From NCBI GenBank assembly GCA_903857685.1, contig CAIOFO010000091.1:1-45660 (forward strand): 45,660 nt of DNA. Reading direction: 5' to 3'. The notes beneath the pieces are model-generated. The model saw only the letters and a program-made list of their open reading frames with translations, searched no databases and was not told where the DNA came from. Position 1 is the stretch's first letter; each line of letters begins with the position of its first letter. This DNA is from an uncultured Alphaproteobacteria bacterium (GTDB taxonomy: Bacteria; Pseudomonadota; Alphaproteobacteria; Micropepsales; Micropepsaceae). This document shows positions 1 to 9,100 of this stretch, one piece after another. Position numbers and translations under genes: made by a program.

Positions 1-2806
1 AATAGCTGAGGCTGGGGTTGAAGGTCGGCGTGAAGCTGTTGTTCGGCGTATTGGTGAACGTGTTGGTCGGCGCGTTGCTGTTGGTCTGGTCGCCCTGCGT
101 ATTGGTGCCCGTGTTGGTGCCCGTGACCGTGCCCGTCTGGGTCTGGTCGCTGGTCGCGGTCGGCGTATTGGTGTTGGAGATCGATATCGGCGCGCTGCTG
201 CTGCCTGAACCCGAACCGGGGGTCAGGGTGACGCTGCCGCCATAGCCATAGCCGTAGCCGTTGCCGCCATAGCCGTTGCCCGTGCCGCCGGCGCCGCCAT
301 TGCCGGTGCCGCCCGCGCCGCCCTGGGCGGTATTGGTATTGGTGTTGGTGCCGGTGACATCGCCATTGGTGGCGGTGCCGCCCGTGGCCGCCGAAGTGGT
401 GTCGCCCACCGAAGCGCCGGCGGCGCTGCTCGACGCATCGATGGTGATCGAAGGTGTGGAGCCGGAGCCGCCGCCCGAGCCGGTGCCCAGGCCGATGACA
501 TAGAGCGTGTTGCTGCCGCCGGTGCCGCCCGCGCCGCCGGTGCCGCCAGCGCCGCCCAGGCCGCCGGCGCCGCCGAAGCCATAACCGCCGGTGGCGGAGT
601 TGGTCGGGTTGGCCGTGAAGCTGGGGTTGGCGGTAAGCGTGGGGCTCGCCGTCTGGCTCTGGTTGGTCTTGTTGCTGTTGGTGGCATTGCCGCCATTGCC
701 GTTGGCAGTGCCGCCGGTGGCCGTGGTGTCGCCGGTCTTGTTGGCGTTGTTGGCCGAATTGTTGGCCGAATTGTCCACCGTCAGGCTGATCGGAGTCGTG
801 CCGCTGCCGCTGCCCGAACCTGAATTGAAATTGTTCTGGGTCTGGGCTTCGGTCTGGGTCTGGGTCGGCGTGTAGGTATTGCTCGGCGTGTAGGTGTTGC
901 TGGGCGTATAGCTGTCGGTGGGCGCGTTGACGTTGGTCGGCGCGTTGATGTTGGTCGGCGTGTTGGTCGCCGTGTTGGTGGGCGTATAGGTGGGGTTGAA
1001 GGTCGGGTTGAAGGTCGGCGTGAAGCTGTTGGTGCCGCCCGTGGTGTTGGCGGTGCCGCCGGTGGTGTCGCCGACCGTGCCGCCGAGCGTGGTGACCGTG
1101 CTTTTGTTGTCAGACGAGCTGGTGCCGCCATAGCCGCTGCCGCCGGTGGCTGTGCCGCCCGTTGCAGCGCCGCCATAGCCGCCGGCGCCGCCAGCCGCGG
1201 TCGCGGTGCCGCCGGTGCCGCCCTTGGCGGAAGACTCGGCCGTGATGCCGCTGACATCGCCGCCGGTGCCGCCTTGGCCGCCGGTGCCGCCCAGGCCGAC
1301 GCCGCCCTCGGACGAGGTGGTGCCGCCGGTGGCCGAAGCGCCGATGACCGTGATGTTGGTGGTGCCGCCGCTGGCGTTGCCGCCGGTGCCTGTGCCCGTG
1401 CCCGTGCCGGTGCCGCTGGACGTGTTGGAGATCGTGCTCGACAGCTGTGCGATCGCGGCCGCCAGGGCCAGCGCCGCGGAATCCGACATCGAGTTGTTGT
1501 TGTTCGTGGTGGTGTTGTTGTTCGAGTTGTTGTTCGAGTTGTTGTTATTGTTGTTGTTGTTATTATTGTTGTTGTTGCTGCCGCCGCCCGAGCCGCCGCC
1601 ATGGCCGTTGCCGCCGCCGAAATTGAAGACGTTGGTCTTGTTGATGTCGATCGACTTGTTGATGCTGATGTTCTTCGACGCATCGATATATTTCGAGTTG
1701 TCGATATTCTTGGTGATATTGATATTCTTGGACGCATCAATGTTGTTTGTGATCGTCACCGGCTTGTAGACCGAGATCGGCTTGTTGATCTCGATATTCT
1801 TCGACGCGTCGATATTGTTGGTGATCGACACGGGCTTGTTGATGTTGATGTACTTGGAATCGTTGATATTGTTGTTCACCGTCACGGGCTTGTAGACATT
1901 GATGTTCTTCGAGGCATCGATGTTGGTGTTGTTGTACACCGGCTTGTTGACGTTGATGTTTTTCGAATTGTCGATATTGACGTTGTTGTATATCGGCTTG
2001 TTGACGTTGATGCTTTTCGAATTGTCGATATTGACGTTGTTGTACACCGGCTTGTTGATGTCGATGTTGGTGTTGTTGGTCACCGGCTTGTTGATGTTGA
2101 CCGACCTGAGGTTCTCGATATTGGTGTTGTTGTAAACCGGATGGTTGACGTTGATGTTCTTTGACGCGTCGATGTTGTTGTTCACCGACACATTGTTGTT
2201 GTAAACGGGCTTGTTGACGTTGTCGTTGTACGTCACCGGCTTGTTGATGTTGATGGCCTTAAAATTCTCGATGTTGCTTTTCACCGAGACGGGCTTGTTG
2301 ATATTGGCGTTGCCGCCGTAATTGTTCTCGACATTCGCCGGCCGGCTCACATTGAAATTGCCCTGCTGGACCGCGACGGGGGCGGCGTTGCCGAAATTCC
2401 GGTTGCCGCTGCCGCTATAATCCTGGTTGCCGCCGCCGATATTGCTGCCGCCCAGGCGCTGGACGTTCAGCGGCGCGCTGCCGCCGAAGTAGGAGGCGCG
2501 CGGTGTGGCGACATTCGACGGGGCATTGCCCTGGACATTGGCGGGCGGCGCGACGCTGGGCGCGCGGTTGAACCCGAAATTGCCCATATTGGGATGATTG
2601 ACCTGGGCGGGCGTGATGGCTGCCGCCGGATGGGGCATGAACACCGGCATATCGCAGGACAGGCCATTGATTGTGGCGCCTTTTCCGGCGTCCCCGCCCC
2701 ATGTCCCGACATGGGTCATGCCCCCCGCTTGCGCCGAAATGGAGGTGGCAACAAGGCTGGTGCCAACCAGCGCGGAGGTTAGAAACATGGCGGGTTTGAT
2801 TGACAT
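1..2806 (-). CDS. Secreted Asn/Gly/Thr-rich repeat protein, C-terminus beyond the window
   Basis: I do not recognise a family. Reading the minus strand from ATG at 2806 gives 935 codons without a stop to the window edge. An AAGGA ribosome site lies 8 nt before the ATG. Residues 1-27 look like a signal peptide (charged start, hydrophobic core, cleavage at AQA/GG). Residues 28-165 are Asn/Pro/Gly-rich, with the only cysteine I noticed near position 51. Residues 165-390 are about a dozen units of the form N-x-N-K-P-V-x-N-N-x-N-I-D-x-S-K-N-I. A Gly/Ser bridge leads to 13 consecutive Asn at 411-423. After about 435 the chain is Gly/Thr/Ser/Asn-rich with GGTGG, TPTFNP and TYTPSN motifs and three GSGS...P-(I/S)-(S/I) modules. 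The composition suggests an exported fibrous or surface protein, possibly an adhesin, matrix or solenoid protein. That function is inference. The real length is unknown. Confidence 0.85.
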   Translation of the reverse strand, partial: MSIKPAMFLTSALVGTSLVATSISAQAGGMTHVGTWGGDAGKGATINGLSCDMPVFMPHPAAAITPAQVNHPNMGNFGFNRAPSVAPPANVQGNAPSNVATPRASYFGGSAPLNVQRLGGSNIGGGNQDYSGSGNRNFGNAAPVAVQQGNFNVSRPANVENNYGGNANINKPVSVKSNIENFKAININKPVTYNDNVNKPVYNNNVSVNNNIDASKNINVNHPVYNNTNIENLRSVNINKPVTNNTNIDINKPVYNNVNIDNSKSINVNKPIYNNVNIDNSKNINVNKPVYNNTNIDASKNINVYKPVTVNNNINDSKYININKPVSITNNIDASKNIEINKPISVYKPVTITNNIDASKNINITKNIDNSKYIDASKNISINKSIDINKTNVFNFGGGNGHGGGSGGGSNNNNNNNNNNNNNSNNNSNNNTTTNNNNSMSDSAALALAAAIAQLSSTISNTSSGTGTGTGTGTGGNASGGTTNITVIGASATGGTTSSEGGVGLGGTGGQGGTGGDVSGITAESSAKGGTGGTATAAGGAGGYGGAATGGTATGGSGYGGTSSSDNKSTVTTLGGTVGDTTGGTANTTGGTNSFTPTFNPTFNPTYTPTNTATNTPTNINAPTNVNAPTDSYTPSNTYTPSNTYTPTQTQTEAQTQNNFNSGSGSGSGTTPISLTVDNSANNSANNANKTGDTTATGGTANGNGGNATNSNKTNQSQTASPTLTANPSFTANPTNSATGGYGFGGAGGLGGAGGTGGAGGTGGSNTLYVIGLGTGSGGGSGSTPSITIDASSSAAGASVGDTTSAATGGTATNGDVTGTNTNTNTAQGGAGGTGNGGAGGTGNGYGGNGYGYGYGGSVTLTPGSGSGSSSAPISISNTNTPTATSDQTQTGTVTGTNTGTNTQGDQTNSNAPTNTFTNTPNNSFTPTFNPSLSY
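1490..1579 (-). repeat. Poly-asparagine trinucleotide tract
   Basis: On the coding strand this is a run of AAC/AAT codons: Ser, 13 Asn, Ser, 3 Asn, Ser, 3 Asn, 3 Thr, 4 Asn, Ser. That is 23 Asn in about 31 residues. The triplet unit means slippage would change length without shifting the frame. It marks the boundary between the INKPV repeats and the Gly/Thr-rich arm. Confidence 0.85.
1637..2302 (-). repeat. Degenerate tandem repeats, 54 bp / 18 residues
   Basis: Within the repeat protein (residues about 169-388), the DNA repeats with a period near 54 bp. The clearest adjacent pair lies at about 1936-2045 and differs at only a few bases. Each unit encodes a block like NVNKPVYNN followed by NIDxSKNI. 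Some units are fused or shortened: several have a second KPV motif, and the last reads NITKNIDNSKY. The units alternate turn-forming NKP with short hydrophobic/Asn segments, which would suit a stacked beta-solenoid, but that fold is inferred only from periodicity. Confidence 0.85.
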
Positions 2807-3190
2807 TTAAGAGTTCCTTGCCCCAAGGGGCGCGTGAATGACCGCTCCCCTCGTTTCAGGATCCATGCCATCCAGGCTGACCGGTACCGGGACAGCGCTG
2901 TGCCAAAACGGGACAGATGCCGCGGCGCGCGCCATTGGGGCCGCAAGCGAGCCGCCCGGAGACCGGGCGCCGCTGCCGCTGTGCCGCGCGGGCACGCCGC
3001 TAATGGTCATCGAATTGCACAAGGCTCATAAAGCCGCCGGTTACGCCTTAATATGCGCGCCGAACGGCCCCCCCACGATAACAACCCCAGTTCCCGGCCT
3101 TGGCACGCCTTCTGCTCTGTGCAGTGGCGTACGACCGGTTTGCGTTTCGAAGTGAAGCACACAGGTCGCTGCTAAGGGATTAACGGGGCC
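2807..3190. promoter_or_regulatory. Divergent intergenic region, repeat protein / PAS gene
   Basis: This 384-bp stretch separates the divergent starts at 2806 (minus) and 3191 (plus), so it must carry promoters for both genes. I see no convincing -35/-10 pair. It contains short open frames, but none has a plausible ribosome site or protein-like composition. The 5-bp palindrome GCCCC-AA-GGGGC near 2820-2831 lies just upstream of the minus-strand ribosome site. Confidence 0.4.
2816..2828 (-). promoter_or_regulatory. Possible hairpin masking the repeat-protein ribosome site
   Basis: On the mRNA strand, CCTTG-GGG-CAAGG forms a 5-bp stem whose 3' arm includes the AAGG of the AAGGA ribosome site of the repeat gene. 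It is small, so a role in translational control is only a possibility. Confidence 0.3.
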
Positions 3191-3898
3191 ATGAAACACA
3201 AGAATTCGCACCTCCTGGTTGGGTATTGGAGCCGTCTGCGCAATGGCCGCGATGTGCCGGATCAGACCGACATTGATCCGCGCCAGATCAAGCGGCTGCT
3301 TTCTTACACATTCATTCTCGACTGCGAGAACCCTTCACGTCCCGTTTACCGTTTGGCTGGCACCGCGCTGTGCGAACGCTTCGGCTTTGAACTCAAGGGC
3401 ACGGGTTTCCTGGCGCATTGGGAATCCCAATCGGGCCTGTCGCTGGCCTCGCTGCTGCATCAGTCGCTCAAATTGCGCCAGCCGGTATGCCTGTCGTCCA
3501 TCGCCGCCACCGCCGACAACGGCATGGTCGAGCTGGAGACGATTTTAACGCCGGTCAGCTTCAATGGCGGCGAACCCAAGCGCTTTTTCGGCCTGGTGCA
3601 GATGCTGTCCGATCCCACACCGCTTCTCGGCCGCGCCATCGCCTATGAAAGGCTGATTGCCTCCCAGCTCATCCAGGAAGACGAACCGCTTCCCAGCTAC
3701 GACCAGAATCTCCCCCCGCCGCCGCCGCCCGCCATGTTCCAGAAAGCCCATCCCAAGGCGCCGTATCTGCGCCTGGTGATCAACCAGGATCATCCCATTT
3801 CCGCTTTCGGCGCCGGCGATCTTCTGCAAAAGATGTTTGAAGCATTTTCGCGCCTGCGCGGCGTGGCCAACAGCCAGGATATAAGCCGCATTTCCTGA
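3191..3898 (+). CDS. PAS_5-type sensory protein
   Basis: The protein has 235 residues. The first ~160 resemble the PAS_5 family (PF07310) common in alphaproteobacteria, starting with the typical 'LLxYWxRLRxGRxxPxxxDIDP' pattern and continuing through 'YRLAGTALCERFGFELKG'. These are stand-alone PAS domains that usually lack any output domain, and their ligands are mostly unknown. The rest is a Pro-rich linker (six consecutive Pro near residue 178) and a short tail. It is soluble with no signal peptide. The start at 3191 has a weak upstream AAGGG. The gene converges with the next one, with only a small hairpin between the two stops. Confidence 0.75.
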   Translation: MKHKNSHLLVGYWSRLRNGRDVPDQTDIDPRQIKRLLSYTFILDCENPSRPVYRLAGTALCERFGFELKGTGFLAHWESQSGLSLASLLHQSLKLRQPVCLSSIAATADNGMVELETILTPVSFNGGEPKRFFGLVQMLSDPTPLLGRAIAYERLIASQLIQEDEPLPSYDQNLPPPPPPAMFQKAHPKAPYLRLVINQDHPISAFGAGDLLQKMFEAFSRLRGVANSQDISRIS

Positions 3899-3910
3899 CG
3901 CGAAAGCGTC
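3897..3910. terminator. GAAA-loop hairpin between convergent stops
   Basis: GACGC-GAAA-GCGTC is a perfect 5-bp stem with a GAAA tetraloop. It sits exactly between the stop codons of the convergent genes at 3898 and 3911. It has no long T tract, so it may be a weak bidirectional terminator or an mRNA end-stabiliser. Confidence 0.4.
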
Positions 3911-4303
3911 TTACGGCTTGGGTGTGCGCGGATCTATGGACTGCGAGCGCTGCTGCTGCAGCGACTGGGTCTGGGAATCCTGGGTGATGGGATTGTCCAC
4001 CGGATCCTTGTTCAGGATGTTGCGGTCCAGCGCGATGTCGTTCTGCTTCTGCTGCAGATACGGAATTTCATATTCCTCGATCTTGGCGCGATAGGCCTCG
4101 AAATCCTTTTCGTCATCCGGTGTGCGTTTGTCGCAGCGTTCGGGCGCCAGATGCTGCTGCTCCTGGCACCACAGGTCGAAATTCATGGTCTTGACGTCGT
4201 AATTGGCTCCTTGCGCCAGGGCCGTGGGCGCCCAGGCCGCCGCCGGCAGCACCATCAGCGCGGCGAAAATCCATCTGGCCTGGAAATGTCCCATCAAGCT
4301 CAT
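3911..4303 (-). CDS. Small exported protein of unknown function
   Basis: The protein has 130 residues. Residues 1-31 form a signal peptide ending in ALAQG. An alternative Met is at residue 4 (position 4294). The mature part is hydrophilic, with two cysteines (WCQEQQ and ERCDKR) about 11 residues apart that could form a disulfide, then an acidic/Gln-rich stretch likely to be helical, and a Gln/Ser-rich disordered tail. I recognise no domain. It lies upstream, on the same strand, of nothing obvious and is followed by the convergent PAS gene. It is likely periplasmic. Confidence 0.65.
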   Translation of the reverse strand: MSLMGHFQARWIFAALMVLPAAAWAPTALAQGANYDVKTMNFDLWCQEQQHLAPERCDKRTPDDEKDFEAYRAKIEEYEIPYLQQKQNDIALDRNILNKDPVDNPITQDSQTQSLQQQRSQSIDPRTPKP

Positions 4304-4398
4304 AACGCGAGCCTAGAAGGTTCGTTGCCCCGGCGAAAGGGCGAACTCCTGCCAACGGCTGACAGGAGAATTACAAATCCTGGTGTCGCTGGCGCTTG

Positions 4399-5355
4399 CT
4401 ACGGCACCAGGCCAATCACCGTCCGGCGGTTCTTGGCTTCCTTGGTGTTGTCCGGCGTCTGAACTTCCAGGTCGGTTTCGCCGACGCCGGAAGCCTGGAT
4501 CGCGGCGCGGCGCGCGCCCATGTCCACCATCGCCTCGACCACCACATTGGCCCGGCGCACGGACAGCTTCTGGTTATAGTCCGCCGATCCGGACGTGTCG
4601 GTATGGCCCACCACGGTGATGTGCGTCTGGCCGCCGGACCGCGCGGTGTTGATCGCATTGGTGATCACCGTCAGGTCTTCGGCGGTCAGGGTCCAGGAAT
4701 CGAAATCGAAATAGGCGGTGAATTCGCTGGGCGCGGGCGCGGGCGGCGGGGGCGGCGCTGCCACCGGGGCGAATACGGGCGGCGGCGGCGGCGGCGGCGC
4801 GGGACGAGCGGCATTCTCCAGCGCCAGAAGCGAGCCGTCGAATGCGCTGCGGCAGGCCTGCGAAGCCGGGATCATGGCCGTCACATTGCTGTCCAGAATC
4901 CAGCAATCATAATCCGCCTGGGCGCGGGCGGCCTGTTCGGGAAAGCGGTCCTTGCCGGCCGCCACGTCGCGCACCAGCCGGTCATGCAGGTTGGTGGCAT
5001 CGGGATTGTTGCTGGGAGCTGCTTCGGGCGCGGGCTCCTGGCCCTGGCGCGCCAGGTCTGCCTTGTCGTTGAACGCGGTGACCAGAAGGTCGTTGGGGTT
5101 GGCCGGACTTCCGAACAGGCCGAAGGGATTATCGAAAAAGCTTTCATTGCTTTCCGGAGCCGGCGCGGCGGCGGCCTGGCTGGCCAGGTCCAGATAGTCC
5201 TTGTTCAGGGCCTGGGCGAAGGGCGAGGCATTCACCGGGGCGTCGTCGCTGGCGCATCCCGCCAGGGCAAGAAAGCACAGGCCGGCGGCGGCGAAGGCCA
5301 GCGGCCTCGGGGAAACGGTCTTGGCGCCGGCGGAATTGGGGGAAATCATGAACAT
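4399..5355 (-). CDS. OmpA-family peptidoglycan-associated lipoprotein
   Basis: The protein has 318 residues from ATG 5355, chosen because GGAG lies about 11 nt upstream and the lipoprotein signal then fits. A second ATG two codons later is possible. The lipobox LAGC places the lipidated Cys at residue 34. Residues 35-175 match nothing I know. A linker with runs of six to seven Pro spans about 175-205. Residues about 205-318 are an OmpA C-terminal domain (PF00691): YFDFDSWTL start, GHTDTSG, NQKLSVRRA and final NRR motifs that bind diaminopimelate in peptidoglycan. It probably anchors the outer membrane to the wall, like Pal, but no tol genes are near. It is divergent from the PilZ gene. Confidence 0.85.
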   Translation of the reverse strand: MFMISPNSAGAKTVSPRPLAFAAAGLCFLALAGCASDDAPVNASPFAQALNKDYLDLASQAAAAPAPESNESFFDNPFGLFGSPANPNDLLVTAFNDKADLARQGQEPAPEAAPSNNPDATNLHDRLVRDVAAGKDRFPEQAARAQADYDCWILDSNVTAMIPASQACRSAFDGSLLALENAARPAPPPPPPPVFAPVAAPPPPPAPAPSEFTAYFDFDSWTLTAEDLTVITNAINTARSGGQTHITVVGHTDTSGSADYNQKLSVRRANVVVEAMVDMGARRAAIQASGVGETDLEVQTPDNTKEAKNRRTVIGLVP

Positions 5356-5526
5356 GGCCTTTTTTGCTCCAGCAGGGCGGCCAACCCGGGCCCCAGCCCT
5401 TAAAGCCACCAATTCTGGGTTCCATATACCGCGCCGCTGCTGTTCCGTTAAGCCCGGAAGGGCGGAAAAGGTGAAGATCGGGGTGCGGCCGGTAACCTTG
5501 TGTTGACCCTCAACCGGTAAAAGTAT

Positions 5527-6192
5527 GTGAGATTCCAAGTGAAAGCCGATCCTATGGCGTTGTCCATCAAGGACGCCGAGCCGATTGTCGCCAAGGCGAA
5601 AGCCGAACGCAGGCGTTTTCGCCGCGTGCGCGTGGACCTGTCGGGGCGGCTGTTTACGCCCGGCGACGGCAAGGAAGCCCGCTGCACCATCATCAACCTG
5701 TCTCCCGGCGGAGCCGCGATCGATTGCGAGATCATTCCCGAGCACGGCACGGCGGTCGTTCTCTATGTGGACGGTTTTGGACGTTTCGAGGGCGCCGTGG
5801 CGCGGCGCGACGGCCACGGCTTCGGCGTCTCTTTTGTCTGCACCCCCGCCAAGCGCGAGCGCACGGCCGAGCAGCTCACCTTGTTTCTCAACAAGGCGCT
5901 GGTGGACGAAACCGTGCTGCGCCGCCATGAACGCACCAATCAGAAGGGCTTTGCCAAATTCACCCGCGCCGACGGCCAGATCGTCAATTGCGAAGTGATG
6001 GACATTTCCGTCGGCGGTGTTTCGCTCAAGAGCGAAGTGCGCCCGCCTTTGGGCGAATTCGTCCTGATCGCCGGTCTTGCCGGCCGCGTCGCGCGCCATC
6101 ATGAGCATGGCATCGGCATCGAGTTTGTCGGCCAGGACAAGAGCGCCCCGCCCAGCGCCGAGCCCGCCCACAAACTGAATCTCGTCCGCTAG
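5527..6192 (+). CDS. Tandem PilZ-domain protein
   Basis: The protein has 221 residues and two PilZ-like units (PF07238). The first has the canonical cyclic-di-GMP pattern: an Arg-rich ERRRFRR box near residue 27 followed by NLSPGG (D/N-x-S-x-x-G). The second has DISVGG but only a weak RRHER equivalent, so it may not bind the nucleotide. PilZ proteins act as c-di-GMP receptors controlling motility, polysaccharide or other outputs. The start is uncertain: GTG at 5527 keeps the whole frame, while ATG at 5554 would drop nine residues. Neither has a strong ribosome site. Its stop shares the palindrome CTAG with the stop of the convergent glutamate dehydrogenase gene. Confidence 0.85.
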   Translation: MRFQVKADPMALSIKDAEPIVAKAKAERRRFRRVRVDLSGRLFTPGDGKEARCTIINLSPGGAAIDCEIIPEHGTAVVLYVDGFGRFEGAVARRDGHGFGVSFVCTPAKRERTAEQLTLFLNKALVDETVLRRHERTNQKGFAKFTRADGQIVNCEVMDISVGGVSLKSEVRPPLGEFVLIAGLAGRVARHHEHGIGIEFVGQDKSAPPSAEPAHKLNLVR

Positions 6193-9100
6193 ATTTCGGA
6201 AAGCTTGTGAATCTGGCTGTTGGCCAGGGTCAGCTTGGCGATGGACAAATCGCCTGAACTTTCCAGCGCCGCCAGGAAGCTTTTGCTCCGCACCAGCGAA
6301 TCCGCGTTTTTGTCCGCCCAGGCCGCCAGCGCCTTTTCGGCCTCGCCGGCGCCAGCCTCCTTGCCGAGGCCGGCGAGCAGGCTTTGCGCCAGCATGCGCT
6401 GGGCCGCGAACAGGTCATCGATCAGCCGCCGGATGGCGAGCCGGTCCCAATGTTCGGCAGGGGCGATGCGCCCCGCCAGCAGCCTGAGGCGATCCAGCCC
6501 CAAGATGTCGCCGACTCCGAAATAGAGTTTCGCCACGCAGCCGATGGCATGGCCGCCGCTGCGCGCCAGGGTCGCGATCTCGGGCGCCACGCCCAGCAGC
6601 GGCAACAGGCCGATGTCGCGCGCCAGTTCGGGCGGCGCATCCTTGAAGCGGGCGATGCGGGCCTGCGCTTCTTGCGCCTGTTCTTTCGAAATGAAATCCC
6701 TGTGCTGGTCGCGCAGCGCTTCGACCCCGGCGCGATAGAGCGCGACGGCGGCGGCCAGATCGTCCCGCCCGCCCACATGGCCCAGGAACCACGGCCCCAG
6801 GCGCCGCAGGGTTTCGGCGATCTCGCTGTAAAGCCTGGTCTGTAGCGCCGCCGGAATTTTGCCGTCCAGGGCATCGACGCGCTTTTTCAGGCCTTCCAGT
6901 CCGAATGCGCCTTCCGCCACCACAAAGGCGCGCGCCACTTCCGCGCCGCTGGCGCCCGACATTTCCTTCATCCGGGCCGCGAACACCGGACCCGCCAGAT
7001 TGACGATGCGATTGGCCAGGCCGGTGGAAATGATTTCCCGTTTCAGCCGGTGATGCGGCAGTTCGGCGGCGAACTGCGTGGCGGCCTGCGCCGGGAAATA
7101 GGAGGCCAGCCAGGACGTCAGGGCCGGATCGTCGGGCAGGGCGCTGGCGAGGATTTCGGCTTCCAGGTCGAGCTTGGCATAAGCCAGCAGCACCGCCAGT
7201 TCCGGCCGCGTCAGGCCCTTGCCGTCATGCGCCAGGGTGGCGATCTCGGCATCGGAAGGCAGGAATTCCACGGCGCGGTCCAGTTTGCCGCGGCTTTCCA
7301 GTTCGCGGATGAAACGGGCATCGGCATCCAGGTCGCGCGCCGCAGAGGCCTCCGCCACCGACAGCGCCAGGGTCTGGTCGTAATTGTCGGCCAGCACCAG
7401 GGCTGCCACTTCATCGCTCATGTTGGCCAGCACCGCATCGCGCTTCTGGGAATCCATTTCCCCCCGGCGATAGGGTCCGGAAAACAGGATCTTCAGATTC
7501 ACTTCGTGATCGGAGGTATCGACGCCGGCGGAATTGTCTATCGCGTCGGTGTCGATGCGCCCGCCGCTCTTGGCATATTCGATGCGGCCGAGCTGGGTGA
7601 CGCCCAGGTTGGCGCCTTCGCCCACCACCAGCGCCTTGATCTCCTTGCCGTTCACCCGCACCGCGTCATTGGCGCGGTCGCCGACATCCATGTTGCTCTG
7701 GCTCTGGGCCTTGATGTAGGTGCCGATGCCGCCGAACCACAATAGATCGGCCCTGGCCTTCAGCAGCGCATGGATCAACGCCGCCGGCGGCAGGCTCGTG
7801 GCGTCGCTGCCGATCAGCGCCTGGACCTCCGGCGTCAGCGGAATTTCCTTCAAGGAGCGCGCGAAGACGCCGCCGCCCGGACCGATCAGCTTCTTGTCGT
7901 AATCGTCCCAGCTCGAACGGGGCAGGGTGAACAGGCGCTGGCGCTCCTGGAATGGCGCCGCGGTGGCCGCCGACGGATCCAGGAAGATGTGACGGTGGTC
8001 GAAGGCCGCCAGCAGCCTGATATGCGCCGACAACAGCATGCCGTTGCCGAAAACATCGCCCGACATGTCGCCCACGCCGATGACGGTGAAATCCTCCTTC
8101 TGGATGTCGCGGCCCAGTTCGCGGAAATGCCGCCCCACCGCTTCCCAGGCGCCGCGCGCCGTGATGCCCATTTTCTTGTGGTCATAGCCATGGCTGCCGC
8201 CGCTGGCGAAGGCGTCGCCCAGCCAGAAACCGCGCTCCTCGGCGATGCCGTTGGCGATGTCCGAAAAGGTGGCGGTGCCCTTGTCGGCCGCCACCACCAG
8301 ATAGGGATCATCGCCGTCATGGCGCCGGACATTGGGCGGCGGCACGATGCCGCCGTCCGGCTTCAGATTGTCGGTGATGTCGAGCAGGGCGTTGATCAGC
8401 ATCTTGTAGGCGGCAACGCCGGTCGCCATCGCGTCTTCGCGGGTTTGGCCCAGCGGCGCGATCTTGGGGTAAAAGCCGCCCTTGGCGCCCACCGGCACGA
8501 TCACCGCATTCTTGACCTGCTGCGCCTTGACCAGGCCCAGGATTTCGGTGCGGAAATCCTCACGCCGGTCGGACCAGCGGATGCCGCCGCGCGCCACCTT
8601 GCCGAAACGCAAATGCACCCCTTCCATGGCGGGCGCATAGACGAAGATTTCGCACCAGGGCCGTGGCGCGGGCAATTCCTCCAGTTTCTGCGAGTCCAGC
8701 TTGAGCGCCAATGTGGCGCGGTCCTCCTGCCAGAAATTGGTCCTGAGGATATTCTCGATCACATTGCGGAAACGGCGCAGGATGCGGTCGTCATCCAGGC
8801 TGGGAACATCGCGCAGGGCCGCCTCGATCCGCTCGGCGATCTTTTTCGCCGCGTCCTCGCCGCCATCTTCCGGATGCAGGCGGGCGGCAAACAATTCCAC
8901 CAGCAGCAATGCGATGTCCGGATTGCGGTTCAGCGCCTGCTCCATATAGTCCTGGCTGAAGGGAATGGCGGCCTGGCGCAGGAATTTCGCCACGCCACGC
9001 AAAATCGTGATGGCGCGCCAGTCCAGCTGCGCGCCCATCACCAGGCGGTTGAAATTGTCGCTTTCCGCCTGGCCGCTGATCACGGCTTGAAAGGCGTCCT

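Noticed and set aside
1206-2164. Long plus-strand open frames rich in Val, Leu or Asp/Arg opposite the repeat protein
   Set aside because: They are mirror products of the repetitive minus-strand codons. They lack ribosome sites and have no signal peptide or domain, while the minus-strand frame has both and spans the whole region.
1637-2302. A CRISPR array, from the regular 54-bp periodicity
   Set aside because: There are no unique spacers between identical repeats. The units are degenerate, adjacent and in frame with a protein.
5503-5527. A TTGACC / TATGTG promoter for the PilZ gene
   Set aside because: The spacing is about 15 bp and the second element is poor and overlaps the start codon, so it cannot be the promoter of a leadered transcript.
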